From positions 5,590,336 to 5,654,335 of the forward strand of contig OY811982.1 in assembly GCA_963681505.1 (NCBI GenBank): DNA of 64,000 nt. Reading direction: 5' to 3'. The translations under genes and the position numbers were made by a program. Source of the stretch: Eunapius fragilis. Its lineage: Eukaryota; Porifera; Demospongiae; Spongillida; Spongillidae. Below, piece by piece: positions 44,306-57,165 of this stretch. The notes below the pieces were generated by a model that was given only the letters and a program-made list of their open reading frames with translations, searched no databases and was not told where the DNA came from. Position 1 is the first letter of the stretch; each line of letters starts with the position of its first letter.

Positions 44306-47300
44306 GGAAATGCAAAGGGATCCCTGGTTTATTAACATGAAAGACAGAATGGTAAGATTTTGTACACACAAACTCTTGTGTGTTTTGGTACGTGATCTAG
44401 TGTCACCTTTCTGTTTTACAAAACGCGTTGTGCACCACATCATTGGGGTAGCAAATTAGCAATTGTGGAAAATGTCAATCAAATCACTTATGTATGGGTA
44501 ATTATGTCATGTCGGTTTGTCTATTCCACACATATACCAGCTAGCTAGGATAGCATGCCTGTACAAGTTAGTTCATTCTATCTGCTCCCTACGCAAATTA
44601 ATGCGTATGTATGAAATATAATTTGGATATCCTGTTGTATGCATGTACATGTGCATACACTATAAAATAAATACTTATCCATCTTCCAAGTACTCAAAAT
44701 GTACATGTGAGCTGCATGTACATGGATGTTGTAGTACATGTGTTTAATGTATGTTTCGGATATGTGTATGTACTGTACAAAAACACACATATATTCACTT
44801 CACATGTACATTTGCATTTAATGTACTGTACATGTGCATATACGTGATGTACGTTCAGTAACTCACTTCACATGTGTGCATGTCCCAGATCCTGTGAAAT
44901 GCATTAACCCTGTCCCTTTCCCTTGTATATTTGTGCACTATTAGGGCCGTGAAGCCTTTGAGCGTATGCAAGGTTTGAGTAGAAAGGCAAGCATCAAGTG
45001 CTTTAACTGCCAGGGCTACGGCCACTACAAGAGCGAGTGTCCAAACCCAGAGGTGAGCTCGTCAGTAACAAACATATGTGTACTATACATGTATATAAAT
45101 GTGATTGGCATGCAGTGTAGGAGAAATAAAGCGTTTTTTGAAGATTTAACTTGTACACTGTATGCAGATCATTATCAGACTGTTGGATTTTGTTTCCTGG
45201 CTAAAAATTTAAAATAGCACTGCATTGCAAAGCGTTCTATGAACAATTAGCTATCAAATGTTTACTTACTAGTTGGTGAATTCTGGGTTTTTAATGCATG
45301 TTGTTGAAGCCTTGGTGCATTTGGCCTGTTGACGAATGTGTTGATATTACATTGCAAGGTAAACCTTTCCCTTGGATTGCTTGTACATGTATATTTGCCT
45401 TGTCATGATATGATATTGCACACCTGACCAGCAATATTCAATGATTTTCCCATGTCTTATTGTAAAATAGTTTGATGCCACTGGTTAGCACTTTTTGGTG
45501 TGCATACTATGGTAAGTAGCTGGTAGGGTTGGGGGTAATTTTCTTTGCAAAAAATACTTAGGTGTGAAGTAAACATTTATTATAAGGTAATATAAAAATC
45601 TGAATATAATGCATTTTAGTTTGAAAATATTACATAGAATGGATAGATGTTAACACCGGGTCCGTGAAAATCGAACACTTTTATTGTCAAACCCAACTTT
45701 TGGAAAAACTAGTCGGAAAACAGCAATTGCTGTAGATAGTTCAATCATCGCCAAGATGTTTGGCGTTGTTTCCTTGTAGTGGACCCTAAACTATACTCTA
45801 AGTGACGCGGTTCTTAATCTCAAAGCATTGCCGAGTACACTTTTTTCCTAGGACTTTTAGCGCTAGTTTCAATACACATTTCGATTTCTTTTGGAACGAG
45901 GCCACAACAGGAATTCTGCTTTCAGTTTACAAGCTAGTTCATGTACAAAACTCCAGCAAAACCCACATGCAGCTGTTTTTGCCTCGTGCCCAAAAATGTG
46001 AGTTCGACAAAATAGGCGAAAAAAGTATGCGATTGTGTTAAGGAAACTTTTACAGGTGTTACTTACAAATAACATACATGTACATTGTACAGTATGTTAA
46101 TCATGTCTGGGCATCTTATTGTTGGTACCAAGTATTAATTAACATTAAATTATAGTTACATCATCTGCAGATCATAAAAACTCCTAAAGATTCAATTTAG
46201 TGATAAGGGGTGTTTTGAAATTTTCAATCAAATTAATTTCAAGATGGAAAAAAAAACGTCAATAATCGCACGAAATTTCGTTATGGAAGATAGAGGTATG
46301 AAATTTTGCAGTATCCACTTAATTTTGTATTTATCCTAATTATTATGTTTAAAACTATGTTTGAATATTGAATGTGTGAGTGTTGATTTCAAAAATTGCT
46401 AGGACCCTGTGTAAGTTATATTACTACAACTCAACAAAACAAATTAAAATTATGCACACCGCTACAAAAATTGCCAATGACTACAAGATATTAAATAGCA
46501 ATTATTATCGTTCAAAGATACATTTGCAGTTCAAAATAAAAGTTAATTAAGACTTGGCACCAACAATAATTTTCATGTGACTACTTGTTGTGTGATAGAG
46601 ATGCAGCAACTGTGATTAACTCTGATCATTAACACTATTTGCAGCCACCTTTGCGTTGTCACTTATGCGTTGAAGTTGGTCATGAGATTTCAAGTTGTCA
46701 TTTAAAACTTTGTGAATTCTGCCTAAAAGAAGCGCACAGTGGACCAGTATGTAACAACTGTCTGTTTACTGTACATATATTTAGAGTGTTCATATTTTAT
46801 TCCAATGTGTAGTGTCGCGTGCAATGTATCTCTGATGATGTTAAATGTGAACGTTGTCTAAGGAAGGGACATATTTCTCAAGTAAGTAAGCCAAGTACTT
46901 TGCCACCCTCTGTGTGATGTAGTGCTTTAACGTTGTGATGATATACACCTCAATGGTGATGCACATGTAAGTCCAAACTAGGATCAAATTGCCTTCTCAT
47001 GAAATGGCAGCTGTGACACAATGGAAAGGAATTTCTTTAGTACAAAATAAGTTAAAGTACACAAGTAATAATAACATTCTCTATGAGAAAGTAGGATTGG
47101 AAGGTAATAGTGGTGTAAAAAAGGAAGGAAACAAGGGGATAATAATAGGGGGAATTCTTATTAGACCCTTGTTTCCGTCCTTTTTACACCACTATTGCCC
47201 TCCAATCCTATATGTCACCAACTTTCTCATAGAGAATGTTTTTATTACTTGCTTCATGTGTTTTTAATTTCTTCATGAAGTGAGATATAGTAACCAGACT

Positions 47301-50300
47301 TTTTACATGTACATGGCTGGCGGAGCCCACTGGCAATTGCCTGGGTAGACATTTGGTCTGTAAATAATCATTACCAATAATTTTCTGGACTCACTGAGAG
47401 GTGGTTGTTGTACTTAATGGCCTTCTTCTTTTCTGGATCAGCCTTGTAGCTGTAGCACAGTAGACCTTCTCTTTGGATCAGCCTTGTAGCTGCTGCCTTC
47501 TTTATGGGATTCGCTAAATAGTGTGCTCGCGGGCTTTAGCCTAGTTGATTTCTTTAAACTGATGACTATTAATAACCAAAGGGGTCTTGTGCATTCATAC
47601 ATAAAGCGTAGGTGTGGCTTACCATACATGTATGTTGGTAAATAGCCATAGCCCGGGTCCAAGATTTATATTTATCAAGCCCTATATACCAAATTAGGTA
47701 CCACTCGCTTTTTTATTTCGCCAGATGGGTACTGCGTGTTTCTGACCCCTAAAGAAAAATCTAGATATATGCTGAAGCGATTGGTGCTTTTGACACTCTT
47801 GAACATAATTTCTAGCTAGACAGAAGGAAGAAGAAGTATGAGGTGGAGAAGAAACATGGCGGTGAATAGCAGTTGGACTGGGTATGAGACATGGGCACGA
47901 GTATTTTTGTTCTCTGAAAGCGCGCGCTGTTATGACGCAGAACCAACGAAAAACTGCACCTATTTATGTTATCGTTCAATAGCAACAAAGTGGGAAATGA
48001 TTCGATTCACGGTCATTCCTCTAGACATGAGTCACTTTTTTAATAACATTCATTATATGACATCAATCCTATATTGAACCTGCTTCTGCAGGTTCCAATA
48101 CGATAAATTGGACAACTATTTGTGCAGTAATTCATACATGTACATGTGGGCTGAAGTGTTGACAATTCACTGTGATTATCATAGGAAATAACCATAACCA
48201 GACTACCCTATTCTTTAAAAAAAATTGATCAAGATACATCCTCAAATGTTGGTTCTAGATCAATCTAGCTGGGTGGCTACATGTCTAGATTTAGGATAGC
48301 AAGTTTGGAGATTAATGGTCAAGTTACTGTCTGAACAAATTGCATATACATGTTTTTTGCATTAAATATGTAGATATGTGACCATGCATCTGTTTAGTAA
48401 CTGCCAATGGAATACTTATTACTGTAGGTTGAAGCAAAATATGCATGTAGTTCATGTATGTGTACTGTGTGTACTAATAATTGTATTCTCATTTCTACTA
48501 TGGCTTTTTTTTTTTGCTCCACACTTGAACTTTAGTACACTAGATAGTTAACAGCATGCATGTGTCAAGGCACATTCTTCCATTATCGCACAATACACTT
48601 TTGATTGTGCATAGAATACTCATGTACATGTACATTCATTATTTGTTAATTATGTGTTAATTATTATGACTGTATTTCTGCAGGTGTGCTCTGATATCTG
48701 GAGGCAGTTTCATAATACAATTGTAAGTTACACTGTGTGAATGGCTTTTCAGTGTTGTTGTGTACGAATCTGAACATGCCCAGTTCAGATGGTGTCATAC
48801 ACTTGTGCAGTTTGATGCTATCAATTATTATTAACACATTTGTTATGACATTTCTGTTATTGGACTGTAGTTATGGGGCGATCTTCACTATGAGGTTGAA
48901 TTTGTTGTGCAATATTAGTAATTGCAGCAGGTTCTTTTTTTTGGAGATCCTTGATTTAAATTAATCGAAATTAAGTGTTAATAATAAAGAGGATCTTCTC
49001 ACTGCTACTTCCATTTTTTGTCCGCTTGGAATATGAGCTGCCACTTAAATGTATTCCATGTGACGACATGTGCTGCTGCTGTGGTTCCTTTAATTGATTT
49101 TAAAATCAGTATGGTGTTTTGTGTTAAATACCTCTACAATAATAATGGGTGTTTTTCGTGCTGTTGTTGGTGGCTGCAATTTGATTTGCATGTGTCATGA
49201 AGGCACTTATGTTCTTAAGAACATATTTATTGTGTATGCCGTTAGCCTTCTCATATCTTTCTTGTGGTCTCAGTGGTTTGCTGCTCTAAACTGGCCTCTA
49301 GGCACTCTCCCTTATAATGTTCACCTGTTAGTTATAGGCTACCTGATAGGATCTCCCTCTTGGGACCCAGCCAATGCTACATGCAGCGCCATTGGGCTGA
49401 GGATGGATTTAGTATGCCCGTTGTATTGTCTGTCAGCCTTTCTATCATAGCAACTTGCGGCAACAAAGACTATCCTGCTCTGTAGGCACACTGATCGAGG
49501 AAAACCAACGTGTATTATCTTGACTGAATGAACTATGGATTTCGTCATCGCTGCTGCTACCATTGTCACATTAACACATCATCTACATGTATGCTTGCTA
49601 TTTCATTTTCTTCTCTTTTTGAGTAACTGGAATAAGTGAGGGATATCTGTTCCTAGAAGTAATTGCACTTATAGATTATCAGCAACGGCGACTTCAACCT
49701 TATAATCCCTGCTCTATGTCTTAACTCATTTCAAAATTTTCCAGCTGGTGGAAAGTCTAGCAACACTGGCCCCATATTTCGGCAAACCATTGTTCGAGAG
49801 CAACCTGTATTGATTAACACATTTACCTGTATTGATTAACACATTTTTGGCAAAATATCGTCGGCTATCTAAAATTTTCCGTCCCGCTACCACACTCTTG
49901 CTCTTCTTCCTTGACATCTGCTTGCTACCTTTCCAAACTGCTAGCTCTCGTAATGCTTCTGCCCTTCTGCCGATCTGTCACCTGCATCCTTTCTCCTACA
50001 GTCTCCTTCAATGTGAACCAATCTTCCCGCAATATGACCACTGCACGGCTTTTTTACCCAGTAGGGAACTCCCCTTTAGCACTACAACGTCTGTAGTCTG
50101 TTCAAACTCCTTTAGTAATTCCCTTGCCACTATGCACATATCCAGTTACTTCTCTACAAGCCAAAGACACTTCTCCAACAGAATAGAGTATAGTAACTGC
50201 TCAATTGATCCCGATCACTTGCTGTATGTACCTGCATGGTCAAAGCTGGTGTTCTATCCGTTATTGAATTGATGTACTAGATAATATATATGTATCAAGC

Positions 50301-53300
50301 GGACGCTAAACTAGTGGTTTTTTTCTCCATCATTCCTCTTAACCAGCTGAAATCAGCCTCTTCATTTATGTTGTACCTGGTCGGAACTGCTTCTTTAATT
50401 TTGTATCGTGAGCCTGCATTCGTTATCGACATAGCTCCAGACGCTAACTTAGCTCTCCCCACCAACTGTGAAGCCAGGTAATGAATACATTGTCCCTTTT
50501 CCACCTTGTGCTACCAACTTCATGCTCCCGACTTTTCAAATGACTGCGCCTTATCCATGGACATGAGTTTGTTGATATACATTACTGAAATGTTTCCATG
50601 TTTCCATGGTTGTCTCTACTTCATTCTACTTCTCAGGCTATTGATTCCACATCGTGCCTTTGACACTTCGTTGAAAACTCAATCTGCCATAATCTCTTTT
50701 CCACTTTTCCATCGTTACAACCATTTTGTATGCATGACCAGATCACGTTGTCGTACACTTAGATTGAAGCGCAGTTAACTATTAACCAATTGAAGATTGT
50801 ATCCCACTGCTGCCAACAATTAATGGCGTTGAACTGATTTTGACCGGGTTTGCGGTACTCTTTATCCCAGGATAGTTTATCCGCCCGGATAATTTTAGCA
50901 CTGGGATAATAATAATATCTGGCTGGATATTATATCCTAGTACACATTTAATCCTACTCTGGTATATTTTATCCTACCCTAGGATAAACTATCCTAGGAT
51001 GTTTAATCCTATTGGTACTTGCATGTACATTATCCTACCCAAGGATAAACTATCTATAGTTAAGTTAGGGTATTTTATCATACAGGTATACATGCATGTA
51101 TAATGTACATATACAGGGTCTTTGCAAAAGAGCGCAACGCTTTTAAATGAATATAATTCCTTAATTGAATTGTTAATCTAAATTAATTTATGAACGTACA
51201 ATAACCACGTTTAGTCAAATACGAACCCCATTGTTACAATTCGTTTATGTTTAGCAGTTCAAAAGATAAAATCTAATAGATTGCAATTAACTAAATTGAC
51301 AAAACAATTTAAGACAACTTTTAATTAATAACGTGATTTATAAACTGCAGAATAACGTTGATGAGAAAAGTATGAAATTTGATTGGCCTTTTACTAGCTA
51401 ATATTCAAAACAACAAATCAAACTTGAAAAAGCTAACTGTTTTATTAACTTTGAGTTTTAATAACGCACCATTTCATAATCCATTACCAAATCAAATAGT
51501 GTTTTGTACTTCATTTTATATTGGAATAATTTATGGTGGTTATTTAAAAATATTTACCACATAACAGCTTCAACCGTAATAACTTTAAAGCAAATGATGG
51601 TCTTAAATGTTAATAAACCTAGTAACTTGAAATGAGTACTTTTCCACTGCATATCCAGATCTTTTGTTACTTATTACTAGTTATTAAAATCAATTATCGT
51701 AAACCACAATCTTGAATAACTTTGTTAATAGAGGCTTTGAATATTTTGATTTATGAGGATTTTGATACAGTTACTTAACCGCTTATAATAATTGAAATCT
51801 ATTGGATATTTGTATTTGCCTAACAACTGCAACTGTTAAGGAAATTAAGTAGTTAATTAATTTTAATTTCAATCCTGAGTTTAGGGATTTTAAAGCGTTG
51901 TGTTCTTTCGCAAACACCCTGTATTATCCTATAAAAATTAATATTATGTATTGTATATATTCACAGTAATAAAGAAGTGTCAATAGTCAGGATGTGCATT
52001 TGGACTAGCACATGCATATATAGGCACATGTTGGGATTGGTTGTAAAGCTAGTTCGATTACAATATCTAAATTATTTGCACTAACGTATACGATGCTCTG
52101 ACCTGTATGTACAAGCTTCATAATCAGGTAATCGAAATATTATAATGGGAAGTAGCATTTAAAGTACTAGTGACGCACTAGTGATGTACAAATATATATT
52201 ATATATATATTTGTTATAGACATCAACTTAGCACATTTTGAACACATAAACTTTATGAGAGTACGTATTTTATAGAGTGCATTCATTTAAAATCATGTCA
52301 ACCTCCCTTTTAACCCCTCCTCTAAGCTACATGCAGCTTGCAATTACCATAGAGTACCATGCATGTAAAATTTAAGCATTTTATGAATACATGTAGTGTG
52401 TTATATCAATGCTTGTCATTCTTGTATGTGGACTTGGTCATTGTTTACATGTTAGTTTACATGTACATTGATTGTATTTGTTTTTAGGAGAGCAATGAAA
52501 TATTACATCCAGTGAATGTTAAGACACAAAGAAGGCAGAGAATGGTGTTTTGCTCTAACTGTGCATCACAGGGACACTTTCATTTTGTAAGTTCATACCG
52601 TATGGTGTTCCTTGGTACATGTGTACCATTTTTAATGGTTTCGTTATGTAGGACTGCATTATAAAGAGTCCATAATGTGTACATGTATCTTAATGATGTC
52701 CAATGCCTTCCACTGTTTTAATGGCTTTCCTGCATTGTATAAGTTTTTAGCAAAAGCTTTGTAGGCTACCCAGGTACGTAACATGCACGCAGACACTGAT
52801 TGAAAAGGTATACCATGGAACCCAACAATTGAAGGGCCAAAGATAATCTAATTATTAGGTAACCACCTTGAACCTCACACTATTTATGAAAGGCTTTGTG
52901 GAAGTACGTGGTACATTTAATCATTGTCTGCATACTGTACAGGTAAGAATTATGCAGCAGGTACTTGTGACGAACCACTATAAGGCATTAGGCTTTAAAA
53001 CCTTCAGGCCAATCAGAGATAAAGACGTCAGGCCAAACAATGCATGTGGTTAAGCTGCATGTACATGTAGATGAATTACTGGGCATATACCAAAATGTAC
53101 TTGTACAGAAACAAAGCTTCTCTTGCATCTCGCTGTTTCAACTTTTCATAGAGAGCAGGGTGCAGAGTTCATTCATGCTAAATTAAATGTAGATGCCTGC
53201 CTAAGTACTGTCCTCTCACGCAGGCAAATGTGTAGATTCTAGTACATGTACATACATGTATCTCCCATGTTTGGTGACATATATTGTAACAATGAACACA

Positions 53301-54103
53301 TTAAAATCAACAAAAAAGCTTTCACATGCATATGTGACAATATACCCAGCAAATTTCCATAGTAAAGTTATAATCCTTCATGTATAAACCTGTATGTCTT
53401 TGCTACCATACAACGCTTTCCTTTCAACTTTCATTGCCTTAAAAATTGGCAAAAATCAAGCATCAAAATGTCCATTTAGTTTGCACAGCAACGTGTATTT
53501 CTTGTTCTTCATAGTGTAATTCTTTTCTTTTAGGAATGTCACCTGCTCCAACCTAGATTTAAACCATATGCTCAACTTGTAACAAAATATGATTATGGGA
53601 CTTCTGAAACTAATTCAGAACATGAAGTGTTACACATATCAACCAAGAGAGGCTCTATGCCATTAAATCCTGGCCTTTCTGGCTTGAAACGTTCCAGATA
53701 TGAAGCCGAACCATCAGTTGTTGACTCAACAATGAAACGTTTTAGGGGTGGGGATATGCAAGGTGGCGGTGAACTGCGTGTGAGTTCAGGTCTTGGCTGC
53801 TCTCGAACCAGAAATGACCTTTCAATACCACCATTTTCACGATCTCCTTATCCCAATCCACCATTAGTCAATGAGAGTTACATGTACAGTTCGTTTCCAA
53901 TCTCAACACATCACCAAGTCGCACATGATAGGATAGTGAATTCACACCCTCCATCAGACAAAAATGTTGGAATAAGAGGCACCACTTCATCAGGACTCCA
54001 CATTCAGTTGCCCAGTGACCCTCGGCCCCCTCTGCTGGTACCGTCACGGTCAGTGATGCCGGAATCTAAAGTGGCGAAGTCCTACTCCTATTCCAAACGT
54101 TGA
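44306..54103 (+). CDS. ZCCHC7: ZCCHC7/Air-type zinc-knuckle protein (TRAMP complex), 7 exons seen
   Basis: Exons by eye: 44306-44351, 44945-45052, 46645-46746, 46813-46881, 48684-48722, 52488-52586 and 53534-54103 (stop). All junctions after the first exon are phase 0. Five CCHC-type knuckles appear in the order and spacing of human ZCCHC7 and yeast Air1/2: CFNCQGYGHYKSEC, CHLCVEVGHEISSC, CEFCLKEAHSGPC, CERCLRKGHISQVC and CSNCASQGHFHFEC; three of them are completed across splice sites. The VCSDIWRQFHNTI exon matches the EIWRQYH signature between knuckles 4 and 5. The tail is Ser/Pro/Arg-rich. The family guides nuclear RNA to polyadenylation and exosome decay. N-terminal exons were not found; introns hold several repeats. 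Symbol by family resemblance only. Confidence 0.88.
47060..47253. mobile_element. Hairpin-family copy in a zinc-knuckle gene intron
   Basis: ACAAGTAATAATAACATTCTCTATGAGAAAG on the left returns as CTTTCTCATAGAGAATG, then TTTTTATTACTTG, on the right, with GGTGTAAAAAAGGAAGGAAAC in each arm and a very short loop (GGGGGAATTC). It is a compact version of the family. Confidence 0.85.
47475..47762. repeat. Dispersed repeat, second copy (inverted)
   Basis: Reverse complement of the 41,978-42,225 repeat with indels; lies in an intron of the zinc-knuckle gene. Confidence 0.7.
48723..50860. other. Intron sequence; possible decayed antisense coding
   Basis: Part of the long intron after the fifth seen exon. 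On the minus strand, blocks such as CIHYLASQLVGRAKLASGAM (near 50,490-50,430) and VARELLKEFEQTTDVVVLKG (near 50,130) look protein-like but are separated by stops and match no family I know. Confidence 0.3.
50871..51060. repeat. Degenerate GGATA/TATCC repeat cluster
   Basis: About a dozen occurrences of ATCCTA or GGATAAACTATCC-like words, many of them paired as short palindromes (for example CCTAGGATAAACTATCCTAGG). Confidence 0.7.
51114..51921. mobile_element. AT-rich MITE with TA target duplication (Tc1/mariner-like)
   Basis: The left end CAGGGTCTTTGCAAAAGAGC, then GCAACGCTTTTAAA, and the right end, inverted, CAGGGTGTTTGCGAAAGAAC, then ACAACGCTTTAAAA, flank 808 bp. TA borders both ends (51112-51113 and 51922-51923). 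The interior is very AT-rich and has no transposase. TA duplication with CAGGGT ends fits the Tc1/mariner group. Confidence 0.75.
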
Positions 54104-54394
54104 GTTTGAAACCCACAAGCCAATTAATTTTTACATGTATTTTGTTTATTTGGTACTTTTTTGTTTTACTGCTGAATGATATTTTCATACTAATAAATTG
54201 TAACATTATTTACATGCACATTTAATGTATGCATTATCTATATGGGATCGAGGTGGACCTAGCACATATTTTGTCAAGTTTTCAAAATATTACTTATTCA
54301 AAGAGACATCTGTGTCCTCTACAACTGCTTTCTTACGCAGCCTGTCCATAATGGCGTTACAGGGTCCTGAATTTTTAATTACGCGTACATTTTT

Positions 54395-54545
54395 ATTTAG
54401 CACATTTCTAGGGCATGTATTGTTTGTGTGCTAAATATAGGACTATTACATTTTCCCTACCTTGTTTCCTTGCTTTTTACACCACCAATTGCCTTCTATA
54501 TGTTCCACCAACTTTCTCGTAGAGAATGTTTTTAGTTACTTGTAA
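54395..54545. repeat. Half copy of the hairpin element
   Basis: Only the loop and return arm remain: GTGTGCTAAATATAGGAC, CTTGTTTCCTTGCTTTTTACACC, CCACCAACTTTCTCGTAGAG. It lies just downstream of the zinc-knuckle gene's stop codon. Confidence 0.8.
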
Positions 54546-54599
54546 ACAATTAACATTCCATCTGTCACCGACTTTTGTTTTTTAAAAAAGGCTCTTTTC

Positions 54600-54674
54600 C
54601 AGATCCTAGTTCTAGCGTAGTGGTGATGTAATCCATCCGCAGTTGTGACGTACTTGGGGCTGGGTACGAGACTA
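54600..54674. repeat. Solo end of the TAGTCTCGTACCC MITE family
   Basis: GTGATGTAATCCATCCGCAG and GGGCTGGGTACGAGACTA match the right end of the 42,300-42,793 element. The other end is not present. Confidence 0.65.
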
Positions 54675-55352
54675 CTTTTTCATTTTTTGCTGCAAATTAT
54701 TATAATTAAACAGTCGCGCCAATTGCAGGCCTAATTCGAATTCTGACCGCGTGTGCATATTGATGTAAGTTTTGTTTTGTGTGCGATCCTTCAAGGCAAT
54801 CCCTGCATGTGCATGACATTGTCACGTAGTTACTAGTAAGCAGACAGACATATGAACGCACGAGAGCCGCTAAAAACCAGACTAGCTATAATTTGTAATG
54901 ATGGAGCAGTAGCCTATATACAGTATGTTTAAAGCTGCTATGCCGTCCATATCTGGTTAACTGGTGTCTGCGTTATGTGGTATGGAAGGGCAGGGGTGAT
55001 ATTTGGTTGGTAACATGCTGGATCGATTTTTACACCGTTGTTTTCGAGTTCGATTTCGATATAGGCCTATATGTTTCGCGCTGTCTGTGTGGCAAATCAG
55101 AGAGAAAGCAGGGAGGGAGGGGGCGGGGCAAGGAGCTGGCTACATTTGAGGTTGTAAGCTTTAGATCCAGCAAATACGTCTAGATGCTGTAGTTCTATAA
55201 AGGGCACATGTGCATGTTAGAGTAATAATTAATATAAGTAATAATTAATATACCAATAAACTTGTAGCACATGCTATATAGAATTACCTTATGTTTTATT
55301 ACACAATGCCTACAATATTATAATTGCCGCATGTACATGTAGTTGGTGATGT
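54675..55352. other. Intergenic between the two zinc-knuckle genes
   Basis: No exon, RNA gene or element recognised. Short direct repeat of AGTAATAATTAATATA (about 55,222-55,255). Confidence 0.4.
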
Positions 55353-55434
55353 TGTATGTGTGTGTGCCTATGTGTGTGCCTATGTGTGTGTGTGTGTGTC
55401 TATGTGTGTGTGTGTGTATGTGTGTGTGTGTCTA

Positions 55435-55466
<32 letters not shown>

Positions 55467-55835
55467 TGTGTGTGTGTATTGGTGTTATGCATCATGTTGT
55501 TGCACTGCTTCATGTATATACACATGTACATGTGTTATTGAGCAAACACTGTCGATGTTCACGGCACCCTTGTACATGCAGGCCCTGAAGTCTTCTTCTT
55601 CTATGGAACATTTTAACAGATGGCGTATTAACGAAAAGGACAGAATGGTGAGGTGCAGACGCTGTGTATGTCGTGACATGTATGACTGTGAGTGTGTGTG
55701 TGTGTGTGTGTGTGCAGTGCACTGCATGTATGTCACACATCCCTCCCCCCCCCCCCCCCTCTATATGTAATGTGGAGCCAGAATGGTTTTTTTTTTTGTG
55801 TATATGTATGGTATGTGTGTTACATGTGTTGTGCG

Positions 55836-55889
<54 letters not shown>

Positions 55890-57165
55890 ATGGGAGTTGT
55901 GTGGAATTAAATTTGCATGCCATTACCATAGCTGAAGGTGTTTAATAGATTTGGGGAGGCCCATTGTGGGGGCAATTAGCACCTCCATAGGATCTTTTGC
56001 TATATCATGCTCTTATATGGAAGCATATATTAAGTGCCCATCCCCCCATCCCCCCCCACAGGGTCGTGACCAGTACCAGTGTGTGCAGGGAGTGAGTACA
56101 CCAGATGTGAAGTGCTCCAAGTGCAGGTGGAGGGGCCACACTGCTGTCCAGTGCATTAACCCACAGGTCTGTTGGAGTGGGACTTGTTGTGTGGTTACCG
56201 TGGTTGCTATTGTATATGGCCAGAGCATGACTAGAACTGAGGACATACTCCACCCACACCCATGTGTGTATGTCGGTGTGTTTGTGTGTATTTGAGTGTG
56301 TTTGTGTTGTTTGTACATGCATTAGAGTGTGTTTGTGTGTGTATATTTGAGTGTGTTTGTGTGAGTGTATTTGTGTGTGCGGGTATGTGTGTGTATTTGA
56401 GTGTGTTTGTGTGTGTGTTTGTGTGTGTTGGGAGTGTGTTTGTGTTGTGTGTATTTCAGTGTGTTTGTGTTGTGTCTATATTTGAGTGCGTTTGTGTGAG
56501 TGTGTTTGTGTGTGTATATTTGAGTGTGTGTGTGTGTGTGTGTGTTGGAGTGTGTTTGTGTTGCGTGTACATGCATTAGAGTGTGTTTGTGTGTGTATAT
56601 TTGAGTGTGTTTGTGTGACTGTGTTCGTATGTGTGTGCTTGAGTGTGTTGGTGTTTTGTGTATATTTGAGTGTGTTTGTGTTGTGTGTATTTGAGTGTGT
56701 TATATCATCCAGGAGGGTGATACATGTAGTTCCTAAACATAACTTTGTAGTTAATGTGTTCATATATATTACATGTATCGCCATATGTTGTGTGTGTGTG
56801 CATGTTTGAGCTCATGTTTGTGTGTGTATATATTTGAGTGTGTTTGTGTGTATATATTTGAGTGTGTTTGTGTGTGTATATATTTGAGTGTGTTTGTGTG
56901 GGTGTGTGCATGTGCATATGTGTGTGCGTGTGCATGTTTGTGTGTGCATGTGTGTGTGCTTGTGTGTGTTGTGTGTTTGTGGGTGGGTGTATTTTGTGTG
57001 TAGTATGCGTGTTTGAGTTTGTGTGTGTTTGTGTGGGTTTGTTTGGTTGTGTGTGTGTGTTTGTATGTGGGTGTGTATGTGATGTGGGTGTGTGTGTGTT
57101 GTGTGTGGTGTACGCGTTTGAGTGTGTTTGTGTTTTTGTGAGTGGGTATGTGTGTGTGTGCTGGC
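55353..57165. repeat. (GT)n-rich region with a TTTGAGTGTGTTTGTGTGTGTATA minisatellite
   Basis: Blocks of GT repeats at 55,353-55,480, 55,689-55,715, 55,826-55,888 and 56,262-57,160. The last is built of degenerate 20-26-bp units of the TTTGAGTGTGTTTGTGTGTG type. These fill the introns of the paralogue below. The Cys-Val and Thr-His open frames over them are artefacts. Confidence 0.93.

Noticed and set aside
49018..50800. Open frames of 60-146 codons on both strands
   Set aside because: No recognisable domain, frames interrupted, inside an intron; left as possible decayed coding only.
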